Source: Clostridia bacterium (GTDB taxonomy: Bacteria; Bacillota; Clostridia; Oscillospirales; Acutalibacteraceae). From it: DNA of 64,000 nt. The notes below the pieces were generated by a model. The model was given only the letters and a program-made list of their open reading frames with translations, did no database searches and had not been told where the DNA came from. A program made the translations under genes and the position numbers. Numbering within the stretch: the first letter of the stretch is position 1; the number at the start of each line of letters is the position of its first letter. Shown piece after piece: positions 55,135-64,000 of this stretch. The stretch lies in assembly GCA_017397845.1 (NCBI GenBank), contig JAFQHU010000004.1:1-64000 (forward strand), in the 5' to 3' direction.

Positions 55135-56523
55135 ATGAAAAAGCTCACAGCTCTTTTTATCGCTTTTATTATAATCCTTTCTTTTGTTTTACCTGTCGGT
55201 GCTGTTTTTGATTCAGGTTCCGTAACGGGAAAGCTGAAATCGGATGTGTACTATATGGAAAGCTTGGATGAAGAAACGGCTTTTTTTGACAGAAATTCTT
55301 CAAAGAAGGTGCCTGCTGCCGCTTTCGTAAAAATACTTGCCGCAGTGACAGCCATCGAAAAATGGCCTGAGCTTGACGAAAAGATAACCGTTTCAAAGAA
55401 AAATCTTTCCTTGGTGGAATACGGATACGGCATAAGAACCGCTCTTTATAAGGCGGGGGAAAAGGTGAGCAAAAGAGAGCTTATTGACTGTCTCATCGTT
55501 TACAGCGCAAACGATGCGGCGAGTATCATCGCTTATGAGGTTTCCGGTTCGCTTGATGCGTTTATAAAGGAAATGCAGACCACAGCCGAAAAAATCGGAA
55601 TGACTTCTACAGTGGTTAAAAACATTCACGGCTTCGATGAGGACGGTCAGTATACCACAGCAAAGGATGTTGCGAAGCTTCTTAAATATGCACTTAATTA
55701 TCCTGTATTTGTTGAGGCTTTTTCCGCTTCGACCGTCACTCTTAAGAAAACCTCACTTAATGAAGAGAGAACCTATAATGCGAGCAATAAGATGGCAAAT
55801 GCCACCATCTCCGATTATTATCATTCTTCGGTTACGGGCGGTAAGCAAACCATGACTGACCGAGCGGGGGAATGTATAGCTGTCGTTTCCTCAAAGGACG
55901 GTTATTCATATCTTACCGTCGTTATGGGCGGTAAGCTTACGGATGTGGACGGTGACGGAGTCGATGAAAACACCTGTATGACCGATGCCAAAAGAATGCT
56001 TAATTGGGTGTACGAAAACATCAGGTACAGAGTGGTCGCCTCTCCCACACAGCATGTGGCTGTGGTTGAGGTTGTGTCGGGCAAGGGAACGGATAAGCTT
56101 CGTCTTGTTCCCGAAAAGGAAACCTCTGCTCTTGTCCCCGCAAATGCCACGACTGCCTCTGTTCTTTTTGAGGTGGTGGAGGGCACCGTCCCCGAAAAGG
56201 TTAAGGCACCCGTAAAGGCAGGTGACGTGCTCGGTCAGGCAAACATTCTCTATGCAGGGCAGATTCTGGCAAAGGTAAATATAGTTGCCGCCACAGATGT
56301 TTCGCTCAGCTTCACCGGATTAATTCTGAATACTGTAAGGGCTGTTATGACATCATGGGTGTTCATTGTTCTTGTGGCACTTGCCGTGGTCGGCTGTGCG
56401 GGCTATCTCTTTATGAGCTATAATGCTTACAAGAAAAAAGAAAGACAGAGAAAGGCCATTCAGGCGCGCATACAAAGAAAACAGGCTCAGCAGAAGAAAA
56501 TGGCCGAGATGAGTAAAAAATAA
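55135..56523 (+). CDS. D-alanyl-D-alanine carboxypeptidase-like protein lacking the catalytic serine
   Basis: This 462-residue protein has the peptidase S11 plan: signal peptide (1-23), a penicillin-binding-like domain (about 35-280), a PBP5-like C-terminal domain (about 297-395), a membrane segment (about 409-431) and a basic tail. The S-x-x-K site, expected in P-A-S-x-T-K form, reads P-A-A-A63-F-V-K66, so the nucleophile serine is missing. The second motif S124-A-N126 is present. The K-T-G motif is V233-T-G. It is probably a non-hydrolytic relative that binds or regulates the wall. I start at the ATG at 55135, six bases after GGGGTG; an in-frame ATG three codons upstream lacks support. The secreted Big_2 protein follows after 71 bases. 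Confidence 0.88.
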   Translation: MKKLTALFIAFIIILSFVLPVGAVFDSGSVTGKLKSDVYYMESLDEETAFFDRNSSKKVPAAAFVKILAAVTAIEKWPELDEKITVSKKNLSLVEYGYGIRTALYKAGEKVSKRELIDCLIVYSANDAASIIAYEVSGSLDAFIKEMQTTAEKIGMTSTVVKNIHGFDEDGQYTTAKDVAKLLKYALNYPVFVEAFSASTVTLKKTSLNEERTYNASNKMANATISDYYHSSVTGGKQTMTDRAGECIAVVSSKDGYSYLTVVMGGKLTDVDGDGVDENTCMTDAKRMLNWVYENIRYRVVASPTQHVAVVEVVSGKGTDKLRLVPEKETSALVPANATTASVLFEVVEGTVPEKVKAPVKAGDVLGQANILYAGQILAKVNIVAATDVSLSFTGLILNTVRAVMTSWVFIVLVALAVVGCAGYLFMSYNAYKKKERQRKAIQARIQRKQAQQKKMAEMSKK

Positions 56524-56594
56524 ATCTGAAAATCGGATGTGAATATCCGTTGCAAATTGATATAATAAAAATTAAAACGGGAAGGATTGATACT

Positions 56595-59500
56595 ATGAAG
56601 AAAATCAAAAGCATTTTGGCCGTAATTTTTGCTGTTGCATGTGCTTTTTGTCTGTTCTCTTTTACTTCTTCGGCAGCTGAAGAGGGAAAATGGATAAAGG
56701 CTTGGAGTACGGCTGCTACGCAGGTCGGTGTGAAAGGCTATGACAATATTTCAGCTATAGGGCAGGAGGTAGTGCTCAGAACGGTTGTCACACCCACCGC
56801 ATCGGGCTCTGAGGTTAAAATCAAATTTTCGAATGCTTACGGCAAAAAGCCTCTTGTTATCAAGCGTGCAAAAATTGCCTTGAGCGACAAATCTCAAACA
56901 GATTCGGGTATACATACCTCCACTCTGATGCCTGTTACTTTTTCGGGTGATGACGAAGTGACCATCCCTGTAGGTCAGGAGCTTTATTGCGATGCTATTC
57001 CCTTTGATGTCGTAGCAGGCGAAGATATAGCAGTATCAACTTATATAAAAGAATTTACCGAATTCCGCACCATGGGACTTACGGGCGGTCGCACTTATTT
57101 TAAGCTTGTTACCTCTGAGTCGAGCGGTCTCGATTTGATTGAATCACCGAATCTGAATATCGTTTATGATATAGAGCTGGATGATGATACGAAATGGCTG
57201 CATAGCTTTCTCGATATGTTTGCCGGTTGGATTTTGGGCACAGGCTCTCTCGATGTGTCTGTTCCTGTTGTTCCCTTCGTTACCGATATTGAGGTTCTTA
57301 ACCCTAACGAAAATGCGTATTCCGTTGTCGTAATCGGTGACTCCACTGTTGCAAATGAATATCCGAAATTTATTGCAGAGAAAATAAGAGCTGACTATAA
57401 CATAACCGATATCGGCATTTCAGCAAAGGGTCTTATCGGTAACCGCCTTTTAGGTGACGGTCTCGGATATGGCTCTCTTATTTACGGTGAGGGCATCCTT
57501 GACCGTATGAAAAAGGACATTATCGGTCTCGACGGAAAAAACAGTGCAAACGTAAAATATGTAATCCTTAAAACCGGTGCAAATGATATCATTCATCCCG
57601 TATGCAGTAACATCAGCGGCATAAAACAGCCTACTGCAAACGAGATTTTTGACGGCTATAAAAAGGTCTATAATTTCTGCCATGAAAACGGTATAAAGTT
57701 AATCGTTATCGGTATCACTCCCTGGGGAAGCTATAAGGGCGATGCCACGGGATTCGGTCCCGATTACCGTGACCGTAATGCTCAGGAGAGAAGTAATGAC
57801 TGGGCTATTGCAGATAGTGTAAATATAATGCTTGAAAAAAGCTCATTTCATGACGGCTATATCAACTATATGCCCATTTCGGGGGGCAAGGACAGTACAG
57901 TTCTTGACAGCACTCCCGACGGACTAAATCCCTCGCAGCAGCTTCAGCGTGAATGGGCTGATAATTTCCCGCTCGGTCTTATCGGTGTCGGCGATGTTAC
58001 CAGAGCAGCGGGTGTGGGTATTCCCGAAACATCTCTGACTCTTTACCGGGGTACAAATAAAAAGCTCACCGCTAAGGTCACACCGGCATCGGCAAATCAG
58101 GCAGTTACATGGAAATCTTCAAATACTGCAGTCGCAGAGGTCAAAGCAGACGGTACTGTGGTACCAAAAGCAAAGGGTCAGGCAGTGATCACCGCTACCA
58201 CCGTAGATAAGGGCTACAGCGGAAAGGGTTACAGTGTTTCCTGTACGGTTACCGTAAAGGTAAAGCCTGAGAATTTACAGATAAGCGGTACACAGCAAAC
58301 CGTATATACCGGTAAATCTGTTACTCTTAAGCTTTCATTTACTCCCTCTGATACAGATTTCAAAACGGTAAAATGGTCCTCCTCAAATGAAAAGGTTGCT
58401 ACTGTGGACAGCAAGGGTATCGTAAAGGGTACCGGCAAAGGTACAGCTGTTATTACTGCCGTATCCACCTTTGACGGTAAAATAAAAGCAACCTACACTG
58501 TGACCGTAAAGAAAAAGGTCCAGGTTCAGTCGATTTATCTTAATTATTACGAGCGGACGAGAAATGTTGGAACCTCCTTCACTCTTGTTCCTACCGTGAA
58601 TCCTTCCAAAGCTACTTTCCCTGAAGTTACATGGAAGTCCTCAGACAAAAAAATTGCAAAGGTTGATAAAAACGGAAAGGTAAAAGCACTCAGACCGGGA
58701 ACGGTAATTATTACCTGTAAATCTGTTGATAACCCCGGCGTAAGTGCCGCCTGTATCGTAACGGTTAAAATTAAAACGGAAGGTGTAGAGCTTCCCACGA
58801 AAAAGCTCACACTTTATACCTCTCAGACAAAAACTTTAAAAGCTGAGATTATACCTGAGAACGCCACAAATAAAAAGGTTACCTGGTCCTCCTCAAACAA
58901 GAGTGTCGCAACCGTATCCAAAAGCGGTAAAATCACCGCAAAAAAACCGGGTACAACCACCATTACCGTAAAGACAAAAAGCGGCGGCTATAAAGCCACC
59001 TGTAAGGTAACGGTTAAAAAATATGTGAAGCTTCGTTCATTTAAGCTGAATAAAACCTCAGTCAGCGTAAATGACGGAAAGACATACACATTAAAGCCTG
59101 TTTTCTCACCCTCAAACGCATCAAATAAAGATCTCGTGTGGAAGTCAAGCAATACAAAAATTGCAACCGTTTCCTCAAAGGGTGTGGTAAAGGGTATCAA
59201 GCCGGGCACCTGTACCGTCAGTTGCCGCAGCAAAGAAACAGGAAAAACAGTCACCTGTACCGTCAAGGTAAAAAAAGTGAAGGTAAAAAAGATTCTTTTT
59301 GCTGAGAAGGTATATACCGTAAAGCACAATAAATCTCTTCAGCTTAAAGCTCATATTTCACCCGTGAATGCCACGAATCAAAAAATCAAATGGACGTCAA
59401 GCCATCCCGAATTTGTAAAGGTTTCCTCAAAGGGCAAGGTAACGGGACTTAAGCTCGGCAAAAATGCCACCATTACCGCCACGACTGTTGACGGAAAGAA

Positions 59501-60044
59501 GGTAGCGACCTGCAGAGTAAAGGTGGAAAGAGTGGACGTGACAGGCATTAAGCTCAATAAAACCACAGCTTCAGTGTTTACGGGCGGAACGGTTACTCTC
59601 ACTCCGAAGCTTTCACCCTCCAAACCATCAAACAGCAAGGTGACATGGTCCTCTTCGGATACGAAGCTTGCCACAGTTTCTGCTGACGGTGTGGTTACGG
59701 CACTTAAGGCCGGTACAGCGGTTATTACCTGTAAAACGTCTGACGGAGGCTATACGGCAAAATGCACCGTGGTAATAGAACAGGGTATACGTGTTACGGG
59801 AGTCACTCTCGAAAACGGAAAAACCGGCGATGAAGCAGATGTGGGCGCGGTATTTAATCTTACTGCTGAGATAGAGCCCTACAATGCGAGCAATAAAAAG
59901 CTTATTTGGTCTTCCACAAACCCTGCGGTTGCCACTGTTTCGGCGAACGGCAAAGTAACCACTCTCAAACCCGGCCTTACCTACATACAGGTAAGAACCG
60001 AGGATGGAAGAAAGACTGATTCATTCAGACTGAATGTTGTATAA
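56595..60044 (+). CDS. Secreted SGNH-like protein with eight Big_2 (Ig-like) repeats
   Basis: This 1149-residue protein has a signal peptide (1-27, ending T-S-S-A-A), a beta-rich leading domain (about 30-200), and an SGNH hydrolase-like domain with V-V-I-G248-D-S250-T-V and L-K-T-G-A-N-D. The block that usually ends D-G-x-H-P reads D-G-L-N-P here, so the catalytic His seems replaced by Asn. From about residue 475 to the end are eight repeats of about 85 residues, each with the V-T-W-x-S-S-x pattern and V-A-x-V followed by a small-residue turn, typical of Big_2 domains of surface proteins. It probably binds or modifies surface glycans. The start at 56595 follows GGAAGG. A strong terminator follows. 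Confidence 0.88.
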   Translation: MKKIKSILAVIFAVACAFCLFSFTSSAAEEGKWIKAWSTAATQVGVKGYDNISAIGQEVVLRTVVTPTASGSEVKIKFSNAYGKKPLVIKRAKIALSDKSQTDSGIHTSTLMPVTFSGDDEVTIPVGQELYCDAIPFDVVAGEDIAVSTYIKEFTEFRTMGLTGGRTYFKLVTSESSGLDLIESPNLNIVYDIELDDDTKWLHSFLDMFAGWILGTGSLDVSVPVVPFVTDIEVLNPNENAYSVVVIGDSTVANEYPKFIAEKIRADYNITDIGISAKGLIGNRLLGDGLGYGSLIYGEGILDRMKKDIIGLDGKNSANVKYVILKTGANDIIHPVCSNISGIKQPTANEIFDGYKKVYNFCHENGIKLIVIGITPWGSYKGDATGFGPDYRDRNAQERSNDWAIADSVNIMLEKSSFHDGYINYMPISGGKDSTVLDSTPDGLNPSQQLQREWADNFPLGLIGVGDVTRAAGVGIPETSLTLYRGTNKKLTAKVTPASANQAVTWKSSNTAVAEVKADGTVVPKAKGQAVITATTVDKGYSGKGYSVSCTVTVKVKPENLQISGTQQTVYTGKSVTLKLSFTPSDTDFKTVKWSSSNEKVATVDSKGIVKGTGKGTAVITAVSTFDGKIKATYTVTVKKKVQVQSIYLNYYERTRNVGTSFTLVPTVNPSKATFPEVTWKSSDKKIAKVDKNGKVKALRPGTVIITCKSVDNPGVSAACIVTVKIKTEGVELPTKKLTLYTSQTKTLKAEIIPENATNKKVTWSSSNKSVATVSKSGKITAKKPGTTTITVKTKSGGYKATCKVTVKKYVKLRSFKLNKTSVSVNDGKTYTLKPVFSPSNASNKDLVWKSSNTKIATVSSKGVVKGIKPGTCTVSCRSKETGKTVTCTVKVKKVKVKKILFAEKVYTVKHNKSLQLKAHISPVNATNQKIKWTSSHPEFVKVSSKGKVTGLKLGKNATITATTVDGKKVATCRVKVERVDVTGIKLNKTTASVFTGGTVTLTPKLSPSKPSNSKVTWSSSDTKLATVSADGVVTALKAGTAVITCKTSDGGYTAKCTVVIEQGIRVTGVTLENGKTGDEADVGAVFNLTAEIEPYNASNKKLIWSSTNPAVATVSANGKVTTLKPGLTYIQVRTEDGRKTDSFRLNVV

Positions 60045-60048
60045 ATTA

Positions 60049-60082
60049 AGAGGCTGTTGCACTGAGCAATAGCCTCTTTTTG
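60049..60082 (+). terminator. Terminator of the Big_2 gene
   Basis: AGAGGCTGTTGC (60049-60060) pairs with GCAATAGCCTCT (60066-60077, one G-U pair), followed by TTTTTG. Confidence 0.9.
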
Positions 60083-60085
60083 TCA

Positions 60086-61375
60086 TTATTTCATTCTGTA
60101 AATCCTCACTCCGTGTGAGTTTACTGTGCATCTGATTTCATTGTCAAATCTTTCTTTTTTCTTCGTCCACAGCTCCTCGGCGACGAATTTGCCGTTTATT
60201 CCGTGGTCGGCCGGAGTGAATATTATTTCCTTATTCTCATCGCACAAATTAAACAGAGCAACCACATGGTTTCCGTCTTTATCCTTGCAGTACCATACTG
60301 CCTCATTGCGGGTTCTTTTAAGCTGTCTGTTGTCATGGGAAAACTGATTGATTTCTATTATGTCTTTGTTCGTTATAATCTCCAAATCCTCAGGTCTGTT
60401 CTCTCTCAGCTCGCCGCCCAGAATAAGAGGTGAACGGAAAATAGCCCACAAAGTAAGCATAGTTTTCTGCTCGTCAGGGGTGAAATTTGTATATCGGTCT
60501 CTATCACCCAAACAGGAGCAGTTTTTGCTTATTTTACCCAAGGGTAGCATATCGCAGTCGGGCCAACAGCCTGTCTTTACGTGTGGTGACCATTTTTCAC
60601 ATCTTTCAAACATAGCATAAAGCTTGTCCCAATGATCCCAAAAATCGCCCGTCATTCTCCACATATTAGCATTCTGCGAAAGGTGGAAGGCTTCGCTGAT
60701 GACGGCGGGACCGGGGGACAGTGAAAGAACCATAGGTCTGCCGCATTTGTCGATAGCCTTTCTTATCATTTCGATTTCATCACGGGCACTGTAAGGATCG
60801 TGAGGTTTGAATTCCGTGTTGGCTATGTCGTCCACCTTTATGAAATCCACACCCCATGAGGCATACAGCTCGAAAAGGCTGTCATAATATCTCTGACCCG
60901 CCTCACAGCTACGTACACCGTACATATCCGTGTTCCACAAACACAGAGAAAAGCCCTGTGCGATTTCTCTTGCCCGAACGTCGGTACCCTTTAATGCCGT
61001 GTTACCGTGCACCGCCTGACGGGGAATGCCCCTCATGATATGTATGCCGAACTTAAGCCCCATAGCGTGGATTTTATCGGCTATCACCTTAAAGCCTACA
61101 CCGCCTGCACTCGACGGAAAGCGGTTTTCCGCAGGGATAAGACGGCTGTATTCGTCCATACACAGCTCCGTAAAATTATTATAAAAATTACTTACGGCCT
61201 TCGGCTCATACCATTGAATATCGCAGGTGATGTATTCCCAACCGTATTCTTTGAGATTATCAGCTACATACTGCGCGTTGCCTAAAAGCTGTTCTTCATT
61301 TACTGCCGCACCGTAGCAGTCCCAACTGTTCCAGCCCATGGGCGGACGGGGAGCAAAGGTATCCTTTTTAAGCAT
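60086..61375 (-). CDS. GH27 alpha-galactosidase family enzyme
   Basis: This 429-residue protein opens with P-R-P-P-M-G-W-N-S-W-D-C-Y-G, the start of GH27 enzymes. F-I-K-V-D-D-I-A-N carries the catalytic nucleophile Asp, and the M-T-G-D-F-W-D-H-W segment carries the candidate acid/base. It would remove terminal alpha-galactose, or another alpha-glycosyl unit as some members do. There is no signal peptide, so it is cytoplasmic. I start at the ATG at 61375 after AAGGAG; the frame continues upstream to 61561 through a dispersed repeat and is not coding there. Confidence 0.9.
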   Translation of the reverse strand: MLKKDTFAPRPPMGWNSWDCYGAAVNEEQLLGNAQYVADNLKEYGWEYITCDIQWYEPKAVSNFYNNFTELCMDEYSRLIPAENRFPSSAGGVGFKVIADKIHAMGLKFGIHIMRGIPRQAVHGNTALKGTDVRAREIAQGFSLCLWNTDMYGVRSCEAGQRYYDSLFELYASWGVDFIKVDDIANTEFKPHDPYSARDEIEMIRKAIDKCGRPMVLSLSPGPAVISEAFHLSQNANMWRMTGDFWDHWDKLYAMFERCEKWSPHVKTGCWPDCDMLPLGKISKNCSCLGDRDRYTNFTPDEQKTMLTLWAIFRSPLILGGELRENRPEDLEIITNKDIIEINQFSHDNRQLKRTRNEAVWYCKDKDGNHVVALFNLCDENKEIIFTPADHGINGKFVAEELWTKKKERFDNEIRCTVNSHGVRIYRMK

Positions 61376-61658
61376 AATGTTTTCTCCTTGGTTGTGATTA
61401 TTATTTTTTATCATTTTATCAAGATAAGTTCTGAAGGTCAAGAGTTTAGTGAAAAAAGCCTCGCCTGAAAGGAGAGGTGGCACGCTATGCGTGACGGAGA
61501 GGTTCTGCTTCACCGTAGGATGAGACAGGCTTTCATTTGTTTTGTGGCGGAATTTTGTCACACTGCCCTACGGTGTCTACGGTTATTTGGGTGTTTTCTT
61601 CCCAAAATTTCTCTATAGGTTCAGCATTTAGCGTTTTGCACTTAGCGTTTAAAAACTC
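61376..61658. repeat. Repeat-rich intergenic region
   Basis: This stretch between GH27 and the ACT gene has no gene. It contains CCTCGCCTGAAAGGAGAGG (61459-61477) followed by GGTGGCACGC, TATGCGTGACGGAGAGG, which matches the block pattern of a short intergenic repeat that I recall from gut Ruminococcaceae. It also has CCGTAGG and CCTACGG in inverted orientation, and a doubled TTAGCGTTT (61628-61650). Confidence 0.5.
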
Positions 61659-61686
61659 TTGACATTTCCATTATAATGTTTAAAAT
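61659..61686 (+). promoter_or_regulatory. Possible sigma-A promoter of the ACT gene
   Basis: TTGACA (61659-61664) and TAAAAT (61681-61686) are 16 bases apart, 33 bases before the start codon. Confidence 0.6.
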
Positions 61687-61719
61687 ATAGTTATATTATT
61701 AATAAACGAGGTATTAATT

Positions 61720-61989
61720 ATGAGAGCAATTATCACAGTAACAGGTAAAGACCGTCCCGGTATCATCGCAGGTGTATGTGTTCTTCTTTCCGAAAGCAAC
61801 ATCAATATTTTAGATATCAGTCAGACCGTTATGCAGGACTTTTTCACCATGACCATGCTTATCGATCTGTCCGCATGTGACAAAGCATTTGCCGAGGTAA
61901 GTGACAGTCTTGATGCAAAGGGTAAGGAAATGGGACTTATCATCCGTGTACAGAGAGAAGATATCTTCGACCGTATGCACAGAATTTAA
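61720..61989 (+). CDS. ACT domain protein
   Basis: This 89-residue protein is a single ACT domain of the UPF0237 type, with V-T-G-K-D-R-P-G-I-I-A-G-V and the ligand-pocket I-N-I-L-D-I-S-Q. ACT domains usually bind amino acids to control enzymes. It is followed after 12 bases by a UPF0210 family gene, a pairing seen in many Firmicutes and archaea. Its function is not established. The start follows ACGAGG. Confidence 0.9.
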   Translation: MRAIITVTGKDRPGIIAGVCVLLSESNINILDISQTVMQDFFTMTMLIDLSACDKAFAEVSDSLDAKGKEMGLIIRVQREDIFDRMHRI

Positions 61990-62001
61990 GGGGGAGTCTC
62001 A

Positions 62002-63360
62002 ATGCATAATCAGAAAGAAATTTTAGCCACCATTGATATGATTGACAATCAGCATCTGGATGTCAGAACTATCACCATGGGTATTTCACTTTTGGACTGT
62101 TGCAGTGACAGCGTGGAAGTAACGGCAGAAAAGATATATAACAAAATAACTGTTTTAGCTAAAGATTTGGTAAAAACAGGTGAGGATATAGAGAAAGAAT
62201 TCGGTATTCCCATCGTTAACAAAAGAATATCCGTAACTCCCATTTCTCTCGTTGCCGCCGCCTGTAAAGAAACAGATTATACACCCATCGCCAAAGCATT
62301 GGACAAAGCTGCCCATACCTGCGGAGTTAACTTTATCGGCGGTTTTTCCGCTTTGGTACATAAGGGTATGACCAAGGCAGACATAAACCTTATCAACTCT
62401 ATTCCCTCTGCCCTTGCTGAGACGGAGAGAGTGTGTGCATCTGTTTCTGTCGCCAGCACCAAGGCGGGCATTAACATGGATGCGGTTAAGCTTATGGGTA
62501 AAATTATAAAAAAGACCGCTGACAAAACTGCTGACAGAGGCGGCTTCGGCTGTGCCAAGCTCGTTGTTTTTGCTAATGCTGTAGAGGATAATCCCTTTAT
62601 GGCGGGAGCATTCCACGGCGTAGGTGAGGCGGAATGTGTAATCAATGTTGGTGTAAGCGGCCCCGGTGTGGTTCATCATGCACTGAAAAAGTGTAAAGGT
62701 CAGCCTTTTGACGTAGTTGCTGAAACCATAAAGAAAACTGCCTTCAAGATAACCCGTATGGGTCAGCTTGTAGCCACCGAAGCATCGCAGAGACTCGGAG
62801 TACCGTCGGGCATTGTTGACCTTTCACTTGCTCCCACTCCCGAAAAAGGTGACAGCGTAGCGAGAATACTCGAAGAAATGGGACTTGAGGTATGCGGTAC
62901 CCACGGTACTACTGCTGCACTTGCTCTTCTTAACGATGCGGTTAAAAAGGGCGGCGTTATGGCGAGTAACCATGTCGGCGGACTTTCAGGTGCATTTATT
63001 CCTGTCAGTGAAGATGAGGGAATGATAGAGGCGGCTCTTAAAAATGCACTGACTCTCGACAAATTAGAGGCCATGACCTGCGTATGCTCTGTAGGTCTGG
63101 ATATGATTGCTGTTCCCGGTGATACCTCCGCTGAAACTCTTTCAGCTATTATCGCCGATGAAGCGGCTATCGGTGTGGTTAACACCAAAACAACAGCGGT
63201 AAGAATTATCCCCGCAGTAGGAAAAAAAGTAGGGGAGATAATCGAGTTCGGAGGACTTTTAGGCTCCGCTCCCGTAATGCCCGTACACGAATTTTCCTCT
63301 GCAGATTTTATTGCTCGCGGTGGCAGAATCCCTGCACCGATGCACTCACTTAAGAACTAA
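62002..63360 (+). CDS. UPF0210 (DUF711) family protein
   Basis: This 452-residue protein matches UPF0210/PFL family proteins. The [14 protein letters not shown] start and G-V-S-G-P-G-V-V and G-L-S-G-A-F-I-P glycine-rich segments are conserved. The structural family is related to glycyl-radical-like folds, but no reaction is known and no glycyl radical motif is seen. It is co-transcribed with the ACT protein and metF, suggesting a link with amino acid or one-carbon metabolism. A GGGGGAG site precedes the ATG. Confidence 0.9.
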   Translation: MHNQKEILATIDMIDNQHLDVRTITMGISLLDCCSDSVEVTAEKIYNKITVLAKDLVKTGEDIEKEFGIPIVNKRISVTPISLVAAACKETDYTPIAKALDKAAHTCGVNFIGGFSALVHKGMTKADINLINSIPSALAETERVCASVSVASTKAGINMDAVKLMGKIIKKTADKTADRGGFGCAKLVVFANAVEDNPFMAGAFHGVGEAECVINVGVSGPGVVHHALKKCKGQPFDVVAETIKKTAFKITRMGQLVATEASQRLGVPSGIVDLSLAPTPEKGDSVARILEEMGLEVCGTHGTTAALALLNDAVKKGGVMASNHVGGLSGAFIPVSEDEGMIEAALKNALTLDKLEAMTCVCSVGLDMIAVPGDTSAETLSAIIADEAAIGVVNTKTTAVRIIPAVGKKVGEIIEFGGLLGSAPVMPVHEFSSADFIARGGRIPAPMHSLKN

Positions 63361-63373
63361 GGTGAATTTTAAA

Positions 63374-64000
63374 ATGAAAATTATTGATATTATAAAAAGC
63401 GGTAAGCCTCTTTTGTCTATGGAGGTTTTTCCGCCGAAAACAAACGATACCTTTGAAACAGTAAAGGAAGCAACAGAGAAAATAGCACTCCTAAAACCTG
63501 ATTTCATGTCCGTTACTTACGGCGCCGGCGGCGGAACGAGCGAATATACGGCTTTTATTGCCGAAAACACAGAAAAAAATTACGGCGTTACCGCTTTGGC
63601 ACATCTCAGCTGTATATCTTCTAAAAAGGAGGATATAAAAAATCAGCTCGATCTTCTCAAAAGTAAAGGAATTGAAAATATACTTGCCTTACGGGGAGAT
63701 ATTCCTGACGGAATGAGCAAAGAATGTCTTGATTATCACTATGCATCCGAACTTACACGTGAAATAAAGGAATACGGACATTTTTGTGTCGGCGGAGCCT
63801 GTTATCCCGAAAGTCACCCGGAAAGTGCCACTTCTTTTGATGATATAAGATTTTTGAAAGAAAAGGTGGATGCCGGCTGTGAATTTCTCACCACACAGAT
63901 GTTTTTTGATAACAATATTCTTTATAATTTTCTTTACCGCATAAGAGAGGCGGGCATAAATGTGCCTGTGGTGGCAGGTATTATGCCTGTTACAAATCCT
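63374..64000 (+). CDS. metF: Methylenetetrahydrofolate reductase (3' end outside window)
   Basis: The first 209 residues are seen. The protein starts M-K-I-I-D-I-I-K-S-G and has S-M-E-V-F-P-P-K, S-V-T-Y-G-A-G-G-G, L-A-L-R-G-D-I-P, and Q-M-F-F-D-N, all conserved in MetF. It reduces 5,10-methylene-THF to 5-methyl-THF for methionine synthesis or C1 metabolism. It lies 13 bases after the UPF0210 gene. The ORF is open at the window end. Confidence 0.93.
   Translation, partial: MKIIDIIKSGKPLLSMEVFPPKTNDTFETVKEATEKIALLKPDFMSVTYGAGGGTSEYTAFIAENTEKNYGVTALAHLSCISSKKEDIKNQLDLLKSKGIENILALRGDIPDGMSKECLDYHYASELTREIKEYGHFCVGGACYPESHPESATSFDDIRFLKEKVDAGCEFLTTQMFFDNNILYNFLYRIREAGINVPVVAGIMPVTNP

Noticed and set aside
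56595..60044. The repeated pattern near 58,000-60,000 as DNA tandem repeats
   Set aside because: The repeats are protein-level Big_2 domains with diverged DNA, not nucleotide tandem repeats.
61376..61561. 62-residue N-terminal extension of the GH27 enzyme
   Set aside because: It runs through an intergenic repeat, and the ATG at 61375 has AAGGAG and the family's usual start.
1..64000. A genome-wide TGA-to-Trp code
   Set aside because: Many core genes here (for example the second Gfo/Idh/MocA gene, the M20 amidohydrolase and the polymerase-linked scfB) end at TGA, and Trp in core genes is TGG. Any recoding would be limited to the element.
1..64000. CRISPR arrays and prophage structural genes
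   Set aside because: No regularly spaced short direct repeats and no capsid, terminase or tail genes were seen.

Overview
The window looks like a chromosome segment of a spore-forming, fermentative gut-type member of the Clostridia, most likely the Oscillospirales/Ruminococcaceae group. Supporting evidence is SpoIIE and SleB (endospore formation), a SCIFF peptide with its radical SAM maturase (a Clostridia hallmark), pyruvate formate-lyase with its activase (anaerobic), Firmicutes-type RpoB/RpoC, lysine and ZTP riboswitches, a moderate G+C content, many glycan-degrading enzymes, and intergenic dispersed repeats of a kind I associate with gut Ruminococcaceae. The species assignment is inference; no 16S gene is present.

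Layout. 1-3.9 kb: end of a glycan-use operon (isomerase/oxidoreductase fusion, second oxidoreductase, GH130 phosphorylase). 4-7.3 kb: remnant of a mobile element with small ORFs, structured RNA hairpins, a 33-bp inverted repeat and a large serine recombinase broken by an in-frame TGA, next to tRNA-Leu(GAG). 7.5-10.6 kb: lipoprotein, MBOAT acyltransferase and DHHW protein. 10.8-14.3 kb: SCIFF peptide, its maturase, a PLP decarboxylase and an anchored protein. 14.7-22.3 kb: rpoB-rpoC with their own promoter and terminator. 22.4-30.5 kb: a 47-aa ORF, spoIIE, an orphan iolB-like gene, a GH43-like enzyme, a membrane protein, a GPH sugar symporter and an HEYGH membrane protein. 30.5-35.1 kb: second MBOAT/SGNH pair and a pyruvyltransferase-like protein. 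35.2-38.3 kb: pflBA under a ZTP riboswitch. 38.3-41.5 kb: GH89 and two small membrane proteins. 41.5-45.4 kb: dapA-dapB under a lysine riboswitch, an M20 amidohydrolase and a PHP phosphatase. 45.5-48.2 kb: cell-surface polymer glycosyltransferases. 48.2-50.9 kb: glutaminase-A-like protein and sleB. 51-54.2 kb: carrier protein, SLC13 transporter and acyl-activating enzyme. 54.2-61.4 kb: phosphoesterase, a D,D-carboxypeptidase-like protein lacking its catalytic serine, a secreted SGNH protein with eight Big_2 repeats, and GH27. 61.7-64 kb: ACT protein, UPF0210 protein and metF (cut by the window end).

How the genes fit together. Several loci point to life on complex glycans (GH130, GH89, GH43-like, GH27, a sugar symporter) with mixed-acid fermentation through Pfl. 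Two separate MBOAT modules and the glycosyltransferase/TagF-like set would decorate the cell surface. The most unusual parts are the 4-7 kb element, the carrier protein-transporter-ligase operon, and the two neighbouring cell-surface proteins whose catalytic residues have been replaced.
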